From Bacteroidaceae bacterium (GTDB lineage: Bacteria > Bacteroidota > Bacteroidia > Bacteroidales > Bacteroidaceae), in contig JAFSKK010000007.1 in assembly GCA_017448965.1 (NCBI GenBank), forward strand, positions 49,193 to 113,192: a stretch of DNA of 64,000 nt, in the 5' to 3' direction. Shown piece after piece: positions 1 through 8,063 of the stretch. The position numbers and the translations under genes were made by a program. Position 1 is the stretch's first letter; every line of letters begins with the position of its first letter. The notes under the pieces are model-generated. The model was given only the letters and a program-made list of their open reading frames with translations, had not been told where the DNA came from and did no database searches.

Positions 1-1
1 T

Positions 2-322
2 GTGCAGATGGCTGAAGATATGAAGCGCAACAATGGCTTCATCCCGGGCGTTAAGCCAGGCAAGGATACAGCAGACTACATTGATAAAATCATGTCTCGT
101 ATAACATTCCCAGGCTCGTTGTTCTTGGCTATTATAGCCATCCTGCCAGCTTTTGCAAGTATTTTCGGTGTACAGCGTGAATTTGCAGCCTTCTTTGGTG
201 GCACATCGCTTCTGATTCTTGTAGGTGTTGTACTTGACACATTGATGCAAATAGAGTCACACTTGATGATGCGTCATTATGACGGTCTGTTGGATACGGG
301 CCGTGTCCGTGGCGAACATTAA
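2..322 (+). CDS. secY: SecY preprotein translocase subunit, C-terminal end (partial)
   Basis: This is the last ~106 codons of SecY, the channel of the Sec translocon in the inner membrane; the gene begins upstream of the window. The reading frame is open from the first bases. It contains the SecY motif NNGFIPGVKPG, in which the glycine/proline loop precedes the last transmembrane helices, then two hydrophobic segments (near residues 38-55 and 62-80) and the cytoplasmic tail QIESHLMMRHYDGLL. The position just upstream of map and infA is the usual end of the spc operon in Bacteroidota. The gap to map is 15 bp, so the genes are very probably co-transcribed. Confidence 0.95.
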   Translation: MQMAEDMKRNNGFIPGVKPGKDTADYIDKIMSRITFPGSLFLAIIAILPAFASIFGVQREFAAFFGGTSLLILVGVVLDTLMQIESHLMMRHYDGLLDTGRVRGEH

Positions 323-337
323 GCACTACTTAGAAAG

Positions 338-1135
338 ATGGTGTATCTTAAGACTGACGAAGAGGTGGAACTTCTCAGGGAAGCGAACCTGTTAGTTGGA
401 CAGACATTGGCGGAACTGGCGAAGGTGATTGAGCCAGGTGTTACGACAAAGCAGTTGGACAAAATTGCTGACACTTTCATCCGCGACCATGGAGCCACAC
501 CCACCTTCTTGGGTTTTCCAAATCCACATGGAGGTGCCTTTCCGGCCAGTATCTGTACTTCAGTAAACCATCAGGTTGTCCATGGCATACCTAACGATAC
601 TCCCTTGCAAGAAGGCGACATTGTGTCCATTGACTGTGGCACATCGTTGAATGGGTATTGCGGCGATTCCTGCTACACCTTTGCAGTGGGTGACATATCG
701 TCCGATGTACAGAAACTTCTTGCAACAACGAAGGAAGCTCTATATAAAGGCATTGAACAAGCTGTTGTGGGTCATCGCTTAGGTGACATATCATACGCTG
801 TTCAGTCTCATTGTGAGGCACAGGGTTATGGAGTTGTGAGAGAATTCGTTGGGCATGGAATAGGTAAGGAGATGCATGAAGACCCCCAAGTACCCAACTA
901 TGGAAGGCGGGGGAACGGCATACTGCTGAAGAACGGCTTGTGCATAGCCATTGAGCCGATGATAACAATGGGCGTGAAAGACGTCTATATGCAGGAAGAT
1001 CGTTGGGGCATCATTACCAGAGATAAGAAGCCTGCAGCCCATTATGAACACTCCATTTGTGTACGCAAGGGCAAGGCTGACATCCTCTCGTCGTTTGAAG
1101 AAATAGAAAAAGTATTAAGAGAAAAATCTTTATAA
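338..1135 (+). CDS. map: Type I methionine aminopeptidase
   Basis: A 265-residue cytoplasmic dinuclear metalloprotease that removes the initiator methionine from nascent proteins. The metal-binding signature is visible: [19 protein letters not shown] supplies the two aspartates, [12 protein letters not shown] the histidine, AIEPM the first glutamate, and the region around YEHSI the last glutamate. The length matches the short, single-domain type I family. It lies between secY and infA, with only 4 bp to infA, as is common in bacteria. The start at 338 gives [17 protein letters not shown], which is the expected N-terminus. Confidence 0.97.
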   Translation: MVYLKTDEEVELLREANLLVGQTLAELAKVIEPGVTTKQLDKIADTFIRDHGATPTFLGFPNPHGGAFPASICTSVNHQVVHGIPNDTPLQEGDIVSIDCGTSLNGYCGDSCYTFAVGDISSDVQKLLATTKEALYKGIEQAVVGHRLGDISYAVQSHCEAQGYGVVREFVGHGIGKEMHEDPQVPNYGRRGNGILLKNGLCIAIEPMITMGVKDVYMQEDRWGIITRDKKPAAHYEHSICVRKGKADILSSFEEIEKVLREKSL

Positions 1136-1139
1136 GGGT

Positions 1140-1358
1140 ATGGCTAAACAGTCTGCTATAGAACAAGATGGAACTATTGTCGAGGCATTGTCAAACGCAA
1201 TGTTTAGAGTAGAATTGGAAAATGGTCATGAAATCATTGCCCACATCTCAGGTAAGATGAGGATGCATTACATCAAGATTCTTCCAGGAGACAAGATTCG
1301 GGTTGAGATGTCTCCCTATGATCTTTCCAAAGGCCGAATAGTATTCAGATATAAATAA
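1140..1358 (+). CDS. infA: Translation initiation factor IF-1
   Basis: A 72-residue S1/OB-fold protein that occupies the A site of the 30S subunit during initiation. The sequence carries family hallmarks: [20 protein letters not shown] at the start, [20 protein letters not shown] in the centre, and the end [18 protein letters not shown]. The length is the family standard. It starts 4 bp after map and is followed 9 bp later by rpmJ, so it sits inside the ribosomal operon. Confidence 0.97.
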   Translation: MAKQSAIEQDGTIVEALSNAMFRVELENGHEIIAHISGKMRMHYIKILPGDKIRVEMSPYDLSKGRIVFRYK

Positions 1359-1367
1359 AATCACAAT

Positions 1368-1484
1368 ATGAAAACAAGAGCATCATTGAAGAAACGTACA
1401 CCTGATTGCGTAATCGTAAGACGTAAAGGTCGTCTATTTGTTATTAACAAGAAGAATCCTAAGTACAAGATGCGCCAAGGATGA
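1368..1484 (+). CDS. rpmJ: 50S ribosomal protein L36, cysteine-poor form
   Basis: A 38-codon gene. It starts at the ATG at 1368 and reads [14 protein letters not shown], then [20 protein letters not shown], then MRQG and a TGA stop at 1482-1484. This is the normal length and pattern of L36. The zinc-binding C-C-C-H form has three cysteines and a histidine; here only one cysteine (residue 14) remains, so this is the zinc-independent type usual in Bacteroidota. The gap to infA is 9 bp and rpsM follows after 33 bp. Confidence 0.93.
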   Translation: MKTRASLKKRTPDCVIVRRKGRLFVINKKNPKYKMRQG

Positions 1485-1517
1485 TTCTTAGGTAAGAAAA
1501 TGAAATAAAAGTAAGAT

Positions 1518-1898
1518 ATGGCAATAAGAATTGTAGGTGTAGACCTCCCACAGAACAAGCGAGGTGAAATTGCGCTCACATACATCTTTGGTATCGGGCG
1601 CAGCAGCGCTGGCAAAATCCTCGAGAAGGCTGGCGTAGACAAGGACATTAAGGTAAAGGACTGGAACGATGAACAGGCCGGTAAAATTCGTGCTGTGATT
1701 GCTGCCGAGTACAAGGTGGAGGGTGATCTCCGTTCCGAGATTCAGCTCAACATCAAGCGCTTGATGGACATCGGTTGCTACCGTGGCATTCGTCATCGTC
1801 TTGGTCTTCCTGTACGTGGTCAGAGCACAAAGAACAACGCTCGTACTCGCAAGGGTAAGAAGAAAACAGTTGCAAACAAGAAAAAGGCTACTAAATAA
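1518..1898 (+). CDS. rpsM: 30S ribosomal protein S13
   Basis: A 126-residue protein of the 30S head that contacts tRNA and the 50S subunit. It begins [20 protein letters not shown] and contains the helix-two-turn-helix region [20 protein letters not shown]. The conserved [20 protein letters not shown] segment is followed by a lysine-rich tail that binds rRNA. Length and position, upstream of rpsK, rpsD and rpoA (the alpha operon order), fit the assignment. Confidence 0.97.
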   Translation: MAIRIVGVDLPQNKRGEIALTYIFGIGRSSAGKILEKAGVDKDIKVKDWNDEQAGKIRAVIAAEYKVEGDLRSEIQLNIKRLMDIGCYRGIRHRLGLPVRGQSTKNNARTRKGKKKTVANKKKATK

Positions 1899-1907
1899 TC
1901 ATTAGAT

Positions 1908-2297
1908 ATGGCAAAGAAAACAACTTCTGCAAAGAAGAGAGTCGTAAAGGTCACCGCTGAAGGCCAACTTCATGTGCACTCTTCTTTCAACAACATCATT
2001 GTTACTTTGGCTAACAGTGAAGGTAATGTTATCTCTTGGTCTGCAGCCGGTAAGATGGGTTTCCGCGGTTCAAAGAAGAACACTCCTTATGCTGCACAGA
2101 TGGCTGCACAGGATTGTGCCAAGGTTGCTTACGACCTCGGTCTCCGCAAGGTGAAGGCCTACATCAAGGGTCCAGGAAATGGTCGTGAAGCTGCAGTGCG
2201 CGGTTGCCATGCAGCAGGAATTGAAGTGACAGAAATTATCGACGTTACTCCACTTCCTCACAACGGTTGTCGTCCTCCAAAGAGAAGAAGAGTTTAA
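1908..2297 (+). CDS. rpsK: 30S ribosomal protein S11
   Basis: A 129-residue protein of the 30S platform. It contains the S11 features [20 protein letters not shown], the glycine-rich core [20 protein letters not shown], and the terminal [18 protein letters not shown]. The Asn-Gly pair in that tail is the site that becomes isoaspartate in many bacteria. It starts 9 bp after rpsM. A 101-bp gap follows before rpsD, in which I see no convincing gene or hairpin. Confidence 0.97.
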   Translation: MAKKTTSAKKRVVKVTAEGQLHVHSSFNNIIVTLANSEGNVISWSAAGKMGFRGSKKNTPYAAQMAAQDCAKVAYDLGLRKVKAYIKGPGNGREAAVRGCHAAGIEVTEIIDVTPLPHNGCRPPKRRRV

Positions 2298-2398
2298 TCA
2301 TCACACAATTATGTCATTTGCCAACGAGCTCGTTTGTCGTATCTTTCCTTTCTACGGCTGCTGCTGAGAGCTGTATGGCATAAAACATTAAAGAAAAT

Positions 2399-3004
2399 AT
2401 GGCTAGATATATTGGACCAAAATCAAGAATTTCTCGTCGTTTCGGCGAGGCAATCTTTGGACCAGACAAGGTTTTGTCTAAAAAGAACTATGCTCCCGGC
2501 CAGCATGGCAACAACCGTCGTAAGAAGACTTCTGAGTACGGTCTCATGCTTGCTGAGAAGCAGAAGGCAAAGTACACTTATGGCGTGCTTGAGCGTCAGT
2601 TCCGCAACCTGTTCGAGAAGGCTTCAAAGAAGTCTGGTGTGACAGGTGAGATTCTTCTGCAATTCCTTGAGGCTCGTCTTGACAATGTAGTGTTCCGTCT
2701 TGGCATTGCTCCAACTCGTGCCGCTGCTCGTCAACTTGTTAGCCACAAGCACATTACTGTGGACGGTCAGGTAGTGAACATTCCTTCTTACTCAGTACAG
2801 CCAGGCCAGATTGTTGCCGTGCGTGAGAAATCAAAGAGTCTGGAAGTGATTGACGCAGCCCTTGCTGGTTTCAACCACAGCAAATACTCTTGGATTGAGT
2901 GGGATGAAAATGTCAAGGGTGGCAAGTTCCTCCACATGCCAGAGCGTGCAGACATTCCCGAGAATATCAAGGAGCAGATGATTGTCGAGTTGTACTCTAA
3001 ATAA
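2399..3004 (+). CDS. rpsD: 30S ribosomal protein S4
   Basis: A 201-residue rRNA-binding protein that nucleates 30S assembly; in many bacteria it also represses the alpha operon. It begins [20 protein letters not shown]. The C-terminal S4 RNA-binding domain lies at about residues 91-150 ([20 protein letters not shown], then [20 protein letters not shown]). The N-terminal zinc knuckle cysteines seen in some S4 proteins are absent. The 101-bp space upstream could hold a translational control site, but I see no conserved structure there. Confidence 0.97.
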   Translation: MARYIGPKSRISRRFGEAIFGPDKVLSKKNYAPGQHGNNRRKKTSEYGLMLAEKQKAKYTYGVLERQFRNLFEKASKKSGVTGEILLQFLEARLDNVVFRLGIAPTRAAARQLVSHKHITVDGQVVNIPSYSVQPGQIVAVREKSKSLEVIDAALAGFNHSKYSWIEWDENVKGGKFLHMPERADIPENIKEQMIVELYSK

Positions 3005-3017
3005 AAATTAAAAACAA

Positions 3018-4010
3018 ATGGCGATATTAGCATTTCAAAAACCAGAAAAAGTAGTAATGTTGGAGGCCGACGACAGGTACGGAAAGTTTGAGTTCCGTCC
3101 TTTGGAGCCTGGTTATGGTATTACCATTGGTAATCCACTCCGCCGCATACTTCTTTCCTCCCTCGAGGGTTATGCCATCAACACCATCCGTATTGCTGGT
3201 GTGGAGCATGAGTTTTCAACCATTCCGGGTGTCAAGGAAGATGTGACCAACATTATCTTGAATCTGAAGCAAGTTCGATTCAAGCAAGTCGCTGATGGGT
3301 TTGAGTCTGAAAGAGTCTCAATCTCCATCGAGAATTCAACCGAGTTTAAGGCTGGAGATATCAACAAGTACCTCAGTGGATTTGGAGTGTTAAACCCAGA
3401 TTTGGTAATTTGTCATTTGGATCCTCAGGCAACACTGGAGTTGGAGTTGAGCATCAACAAAGGCCGTGGTTATGTGCCAGCTGATGAGAATCGTGAGTTC
3501 TGCAAGGAAATCAACGACATTGCCATCGACTCCATCTACACTCCAATCCGCAACGTCAAGTTCGCAGTAGAGAACTATCGTGTGGCACAGAAGACCGACT
3601 ACGAGAAACTCGTGCTCGAAATCACCACCGATGGTTCCATTCATCCGAAGGATGCCTTGAAAGAGGCTTCCAAGATTCTCATTTACCATCTCATGTTGTT
3701 CTCCGACGAGAAGATTACGCTTGAGAACGCCGACTTCGATGGTAATGAAGAGTTCGATGAGGAAGTATTGCGTATGCGCCAGTTGCTGAAGACCAAGCTT
3801 GTCGATATGAATCTCTCCGTTCGTGCCCTCAACTGTTTGAAGGCAGCCGATGTGGAGACTCTCGGCGATCTCGTGCAATTCAACAAGACAGACTTGCTCA
3901 AGTTCCGTAACTTTGGTAAGAAGTCACTCACAGAGCTTGACGACTTGCTTGAGAGCTTGAACCTGTCGTTCGGAACAGACATTTCCAAGTATAAATTAGA
4001 CAAAGACTAA
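3018..4010 (+). CDS. rpoA: DNA-directed RNA polymerase subunit alpha
   Basis: A 330-residue alpha subunit; the dimer scaffolds RNA polymerase assembly. The N-terminal domain shows [40 protein letters not shown] and [20 protein letters not shown]. The C-terminal domain (alphaCTD, about residues 255-320) shows [20 protein letters not shown] and [20 protein letters not shown], the helix-hairpin-helix surface used for UP-element DNA and activators. It is flanked by rpsD (13 bp) and rplQ (6 bp), the standard alpha operon end. Confidence 0.98.
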   Translation: MAILAFQKPEKVVMLEADDRYGKFEFRPLEPGYGITIGNPLRRILLSSLEGYAINTIRIAGVEHEFSTIPGVKEDVTNIILNLKQVRFKQVADGFESERVSISIENSTEFKAGDINKYLSGFGVLNPDLVICHLDPQATLELELSINKGRGYVPADENREFCKEINDIAIDSIYTPIRNVKFAVENYRVAQKTDYEKLVLEITTDGSIHPKDALKEASKILIYHLMLFSDEKITLENADFDGNEEFDEEVLRMRQLLKTKLVDMNLSVRALNCLKAADVETLGDLVQFNKTDLLKFRNFGKKSLTELDDLLESLNLSFGTDISKYKLDKD

Positions 4011-4016
4011 TCAAAA

Positions 4017-4526
4017 ATGAGACACAATAAGAAATTCAACCACCTTGGCCGCAAGCACTCTCACCGCAAGGCAATGCTTGCCAACATGGCGATCTCTCTC
4101 ATCATGCACAAGAGAATCACCACTACGCTTCCCAAGGCAAAGGCTCTTCGTGTGTATGTCGAGCCTCTGATTACGAAGTCAAAGGATGACACTACAGCCT
4201 CTCGTCGTGTTGTCTTCAGTTATTTGCAGAACAAGTACGCCATCACCGAACTTTTCAGTGTGATTGCAACCAAGGTCGCAGACCGTCCAGGTGGCTACAC
4301 TCGTATCATCAAGTTGGGTCGTCGTCCTTCTGACGATGCTGAGATGGCTTTCATCGAACTTGTTGACTTCGACGAGAACATGGCCAAGACTGAGGCTAAG
4401 AAGACTCGTACTCGCCGTTCTCGCAAGTCTGCTCCAAAGGCTGAAGCAGCCGAAGCACCTGCAGAAGCAGCCGTTGCTGAGGCTCCTGCCGCTGAAGAGG
4501 CACCCGCAGAGACACCTGCAGAGTAA
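4017..4526 (+). CDS. rplQ: 50S ribosomal protein L17 with an alanine/glutamate-rich tail
   Basis: A 169-residue protein lining the polypeptide exit tunnel region. The L17 core (about residues 1-117) begins [20 protein letters not shown] and includes [20 protein letters not shown] and the end of the fold, [11 protein letters not shown]. About 50 further residues follow: a basic linker ([14 protein letters not shown]) and then a low-complexity repeat of Ala, Pro and Glu ([20 protein letters not shown]). Core-only L17 in Proteobacteria is shorter. Tails of this kind are common in Bacteroidota and are probably disordered. It is the last gene of the operon before a strong terminator. Confidence 0.96.
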   Translation: MRHNKKFNHLGRKHSHRKAMLANMAISLIMHKRITTTLPKAKALRVYVEPLITKSKDDTTASRRVVFSYLQNKYAITELFSVIATKVADRPGGYTRIIKLGRRPSDDAEMAFIELVDFDENMAKTEAKKTRTRRSRKSAPKAEAAEAPAEAAVAEAPAAEEAPAETPAE

Positions 4527-4552
4527 AATATTGCCAAATACATATCTGTTGA

Positions 4553-4587
4553 GACCACATACGCCCTCGTATGTGGTCTTTTTTTTG
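4553..4587 (+). terminator. Rho-independent terminator of the ribosomal operon
   Basis: A perfect 11-bp stem, GACCACATACG (4553-4563) paired with CGTATGTGGTC (4568-4578), closes a 4-nt CCCT loop and is followed at once by eight T residues. It starts 27 bp after the rplQ stop. Confidence 0.95.
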
Positions 4588-4615
4588 TCTTTATGGTTTC
4601 TTCTGGACGCTAAAA

Positions 4616-4647
4616 TTTGCCAATTCATAAAAAAGTGGTAAGTTTGC
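4616..4647 (+). promoter_or_regulatory. Bacteroidota-type promoter for the GH43 gene
   Basis: TTTG at 4616-4619 (-33 box), a 19-bp spacer, and TAAGTTTGC at 4639-4647 match the major sigma factor consensus TTTG...TAnnTTTG of Bacteroidota. Transcription would start near 4654. This places the start codon at 4674 rather than at the earlier in-frame codon at 4617. Confidence 0.85.
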
Positions 4648-4673
4648 AACGAATTTCGAAATTAGACCTATTT

Positions 4674-7622
4674 ATGAGAAAACTTTTACTGACTACTATT
4701 GCACTGCTTTGGGTATGCTGTGGCTATGCGCAAACGGCAGTGACTACGACTGAACTTAGCTCGCTCTACAAACTCCAGTCACGTGCGTGGAAATCTGTCC
4801 ACGATCCCTCCGTCGTTTGGGATGCTTCGTCGCAGACCTTTTACATCTATGGTTCCCACTACTATGGTGTGAAGACAAAGGACTTCAAGACCTATTCCGA
4901 CATCACCAACTATTACAAGAATGGTTACAATTCTGCCAGTGCCTACAAGGCATTCCAGAGTAATCCGACCCATACGGTCAAGCGTTGCCTTCCTGGCAGT
5001 ACAGTCGAGGAAGAAGTCACTCTTGGCTCGTTTGATGCAGGTGCTTTCTGTGCCACGTATGCGGGGATTCAAGTCGGTGATCGCGCCGCCACCACTTTGG
5101 CGAATTGGGTGTCAGGCGACCAATGGGCACCCGATATCATTTACAATCCTCACATGAATAAATGGTGCTATTACTTGAGTTTGAACGGCGACCATTGGGC
5201 ATCCGTCATTGTGCTAATGACCAGTGACAGTCCCACAGGCCCCTTCACCTATCAGGCACCTATCGTTTTTGGCGGTTTCGACGGGCAGACACGTTCGGGC
5301 AAGAGTGTCAACTACAAAGACACCGACCTCGAACTCGTTTTGGGCACTCAGTCCTCTCTTCCTTCTCGATACAAGACCAACCAGTGGGGTTCCTATTATC
5401 CCAACTGTATCGACCCTTGTACCTTCTTCGATGAGGATGGTGAACTATGGATGGTCTATGGTTCTTGGTCAGGCGGCATTTTCATGCTCAAACTCGACAA
5501 GACGACAGGCTTGCGCGACTATACCTACACCTATTCAGGCACAGGCACTTCGCCCAATGCCCAAGCACTCAGCGATGCGTATTTCGGTAAGAAAATCGCA
5601 GGTGGACACTATGTCAGTGGCGAAGGCCCATACATTCAACACATAGGCGATTATTACTATCTATTCATGAGTTACGGCGGTTTTGCCCCCGACGGCGGCT
5701 ATGAGATGCGCGTCTTCCGTTCCGACAAGCCCGACGGCCCCTACAAGGATGCTGCCGGCACTGCTGCCACTTACACGGATGCTGGTCGTTGGATTCTCAA
5801 CTATGGTTCAGGGGCCACCACCAATCGTGGCATGAAACTCATTGGCGCCATGAACAAGTGGGGATTGATGACAGTAGGGGAGTGTGCTCAGGGACACAAT
5901 TCCGCTTGTCAGGACGACAAAGGCCGCACCTTCTTGATGAGCCACACCAAGTTCAACGACGGTACATTGGGTCATCAAATTCGTGTTTATCAGTTGTTCT
6001 TGAACAAGCAGGGTTGGCTTGTTACAGCTCCCTTCCAGTTCAATGGCGAAGAGACCACCGACGAAACCATTGCGACCACTCAGCCTTGGTCAGTTACCGA
6101 TATTGAGGGTGATTATCACATCCTCCGCCATCCCTATAAACTTGATCATGCAAACATGGAGGAAGCCACTCCTTCCACTGCTCATCTGTCGGCCGACGGA
6201 AAAGTGACCGGTGACTATACTGGCACTTGGGTCTATACGGATGAGGGAAAATCCTACATCCAGTTGCGCATCAAGGCGGCAGGTTCTTCCACCTACTACA
6301 CCTACAATGGTGTCGTGACCGAGCAGACGCTCGAAGGTTCCACCGCCAAGGTCCTCTGTTTCACCACCGTTTGTACGCTCAGCGGTGCTGAGTGCGGTGT
6401 GCCCGTGTGGGGTTATAAGATGCAGCCGAAATACGCCTTGTCTTACAACTACACGCAACACACGGATTATCTGAAGGGGCGCTCTACTCGTTCCAACGTC
6501 GACATCATGTTCGAAACTCAGGAAAACGTGACTCTGTCCTGGACTTCATCCCAGCCCGATATCATCTCCAACACAGGAAAATACACTCCACAGAGCGAGA
6601 CTGTTTCAGGCATCACCATGACCGCCCGCATGGAGTGCGGCAACTACTATTGGCAGAATGACTATAATTTCACCGCCCGTGCGGCTATGGTTGTGGCAGG
6701 CGACCCCACCTCCTCCGTCGTTGCCTACTACGACTTCGATGAAGATACGCCCACCAATCTCTACAATCTATCAGAGAGTGCTATCCTTGGCCGTTCCAGC
6801 ACCACCACAGGCACCCGTCCTGCCCTCGGCGAAGACTATTCGCGTTTCGGCAAAGTCATTCGTCAATACTTTGGTGCCAACGGTAGCAACAGTTACTGCC
6901 GCATCCCTAATCCCTTGCAAGGGCAGACCAACCTCGACGGCTTTACCGTCAGTCTTTGGGTGAAGCGTGCCGACAGCAACCTCTACGATGCGCTGTGGGG
7001 CTTCTTCAATGGCACCTCTGCCACGGCAAAAGGCGCGCGTCTTTTCTTCACGGGCAACAGTTACATCGGTTTCAACGACAATGCAGGCAACTGGTTCGAT
7101 GTCAACTATCCGGAAAAGAACGACAGCCACCCCACCACTGCCACCTACAAGGTTGTGAACAAGATTGTTCCAGACGAATGGCATCTGGTTACTTTCACCT
7201 ACTCAACAGAAGAAGGTTATCGTCTCTATCTTGATGGTGTGGCCTACACCAGCAGCAACTTGGTTTATACAGGCAGTGCTACTGCGTCAGAATTTGACCG
7301 CAGCAAGGTGATGGACTTTGTCACCTCCGCCAAGTATTTCTATCTGGGTCTTGGCTCTTTCTGGGGTTCTGCTCCAGCCAGTTTCGATGATCTCATCATC
7401 TACAACCGTTCCCTCTCGAGCACTGATGTACAAGGACTTAACACCCTACTCAACCAGGTCAATGAGTTCGATACAGGCACTATCGTGGAGATAGAAGCCA
7501 TTCCCGCAGCCTCGAAATCCCAATCCGTTCGGACAGGCATCTACGATTTGACAGGCCGCAAGGTCGAGAAACCTGGTCGAGGGTTCTATATCAAGAATGG
7601 TAAGAAATTCTGGTTCAAGTAA
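4674..7622 (+). CDS. Secreted GH43 family arabinanase-like glycoside hydrolase with C-terminal LamG domain
   Basis: A 982-residue exported enzyme. The start at 4674 gives a clear signal peptide (MRKLLLTTIALLWVCCGYAQ) and lies downstream of the promoter. The five-bladed GH43 propeller spans about residues 38-440, with the probable catalytic triad D44 (SVHDPSVVWD), D247 (NCIDPCTFFDEDGELWMVYG) and E317 (SGEGPYIQ). A GH43 C-terminal beta-domain follows (about 485-600, with LSADGKVTGDYTGTW), then an Ig-like linker region and a LamG/concanavalin-like domain (about 685-925, starting VVAYYDFDE) likely to bind glycans. The last ~30 residues (GIYDLTGRKVEKPGRGFYIK...) resemble the short C-terminal tails common on exported Prevotella proteins. 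By family knowledge it probably acts on arabinan or arabinoxylan; the exact linkage cannot be read from sequence. It is a single-gene unit, just upstream of the SusC/SusD operon. Confidence 0.88.
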   Translation: MRKLLLTTIALLWVCCGYAQTAVTTTELSSLYKLQSRAWKSVHDPSVVWDASSQTFYIYGSHYYGVKTKDFKTYSDITNYYKNGYNSASAYKAFQSNPTHTVKRCLPGSTVEEEVTLGSFDAGAFCATYAGIQVGDRAATTLANWVSGDQWAPDIIYNPHMNKWCYYLSLNGDHWASVIVLMTSDSPTGPFTYQAPIVFGGFDGQTRSGKSVNYKDTDLELVLGTQSSLPSRYKTNQWGSYYPNCIDPCTFFDEDGELWMVYGSWSGGIFMLKLDKTTGLRDYTYTYSGTGTSPNAQALSDAYFGKKIAGGHYVSGEGPYIQHIGDYYYLFMSYGGFAPDGGYEMRVFRSDKPDGPYKDAAGTAATYTDAGRWILNYGSGATTNRGMKLIGAMNKWGLMTVGECAQGHNSACQDDKGRTFLMSHTKFNDGTLGHQIRVYQLFLNKQGWLVTAPFQFNGEETTDETIATTQPWSVTDIEGDYHILRHPYKLDHANMEEATPSTAHLSADGKVTGDYTGTWVYTDEGKSYIQLRIKAAGSSTYYTYNGVVTEQTLEGSTAKVLCFTTVCTLSGAECGVPVWGYKMQPKYALSYNYTQHTDYLKGRSTRSNVDIMFETQENVTLSWTSSQPDIISNTGKYTPQSETVSGITMTARMECGNYYWQNDYNFTARAAMVVAGDPTSSVVAYYDFDEDTPTNLYNLSESAILGRSSTTTGTRPALGEDYSRFGKVIRQYFGANGSNSYCRIPNPLQGQTNLDGFTVSLWVKRADSNLYDALWGFFNGTSATAKGARLFFTGNSYIGFNDNAGNWFDVNYPEKNDSHPTTATYKVVNKIVPDEWHLVTFTYSTEEGYRLYLDGVAYTSSNLVYTGSATASEFDRSKVMDFVTSAKYFYLGLGSFWGSAPASFDDLIIYNRSLSSTDVQGLNTLLNQVNEFDTGTIVEIEAIPAASKSQSVRTGIYDLTGRKVEKPGRGFYIKNGKKFWFK

Positions 7623-7654
7623 TTAGGAGTGCTTAAATACTTTTATGACGACAC

Positions 7655-7708
7655 AAAAGTGCGCCGCTAATCACGTTCGAAACAGCGTGGTTGGTGGCGC
7701 ACTTTTTT
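7655..7708 (+). terminator. Rho-independent terminator after the GH43 gene
   Basis: AAAAGTGCGCC (7655-7665) pairs perfectly with GGCGCACTTTT (7696-7706). A weaker inner pairing of ATCACG with CGTGGT is possible, and a T-rich run follows. It separates the GH43 gene from the operon that starts at 8064. Confidence 0.85.
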
Positions 7709-8063
7709 ATGTCCTTTTGAGAACGTCGTTCTTAATTAATAAGCACTGGGGAAATCTATTCATTGGTACTGGAAGCGTTAATTAAGTGGTAACGGGCTTG
7801 CCCTTTATTAACCATTTTTATCCTAAAACCATACCTCTATTGTTAAAATTAACCCTTTTGCCAAAAGATTTAATCTTTTTTTTGTTTATGTGGCGAAAAA
7901 GTCGTTTCTTTGCAACGTAATCCGTGTGCACTGCATCAATTTGGCCAAATGTTGTGGCGGTGTGTCGCGAGTTACCAGCTATAAGCTATAATGAGAACTT
8001 ACTAATTTTTTAAACTAATTCACTAATTTACTAACTTAGAAAGTCAAACAAATCTTACTTAAT
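7709..8063 (+). promoter_or_regulatory. Upstream region and probable promoter of the fasciclin/SusCD operon
   Basis: A 355-bp AT-rich gap. TTTG at 7881-7884, a 20-bp spacer and TTTCTTTGC at 7905-7913 fit the Bacteroidota promoter with one mismatch (T for A in TAnnTTTG). The inferred start near 7919 leaves a leader of about 145 nt before the ATG at 8064. I found no recognisable riboswitch or operator. Confidence 0.6.
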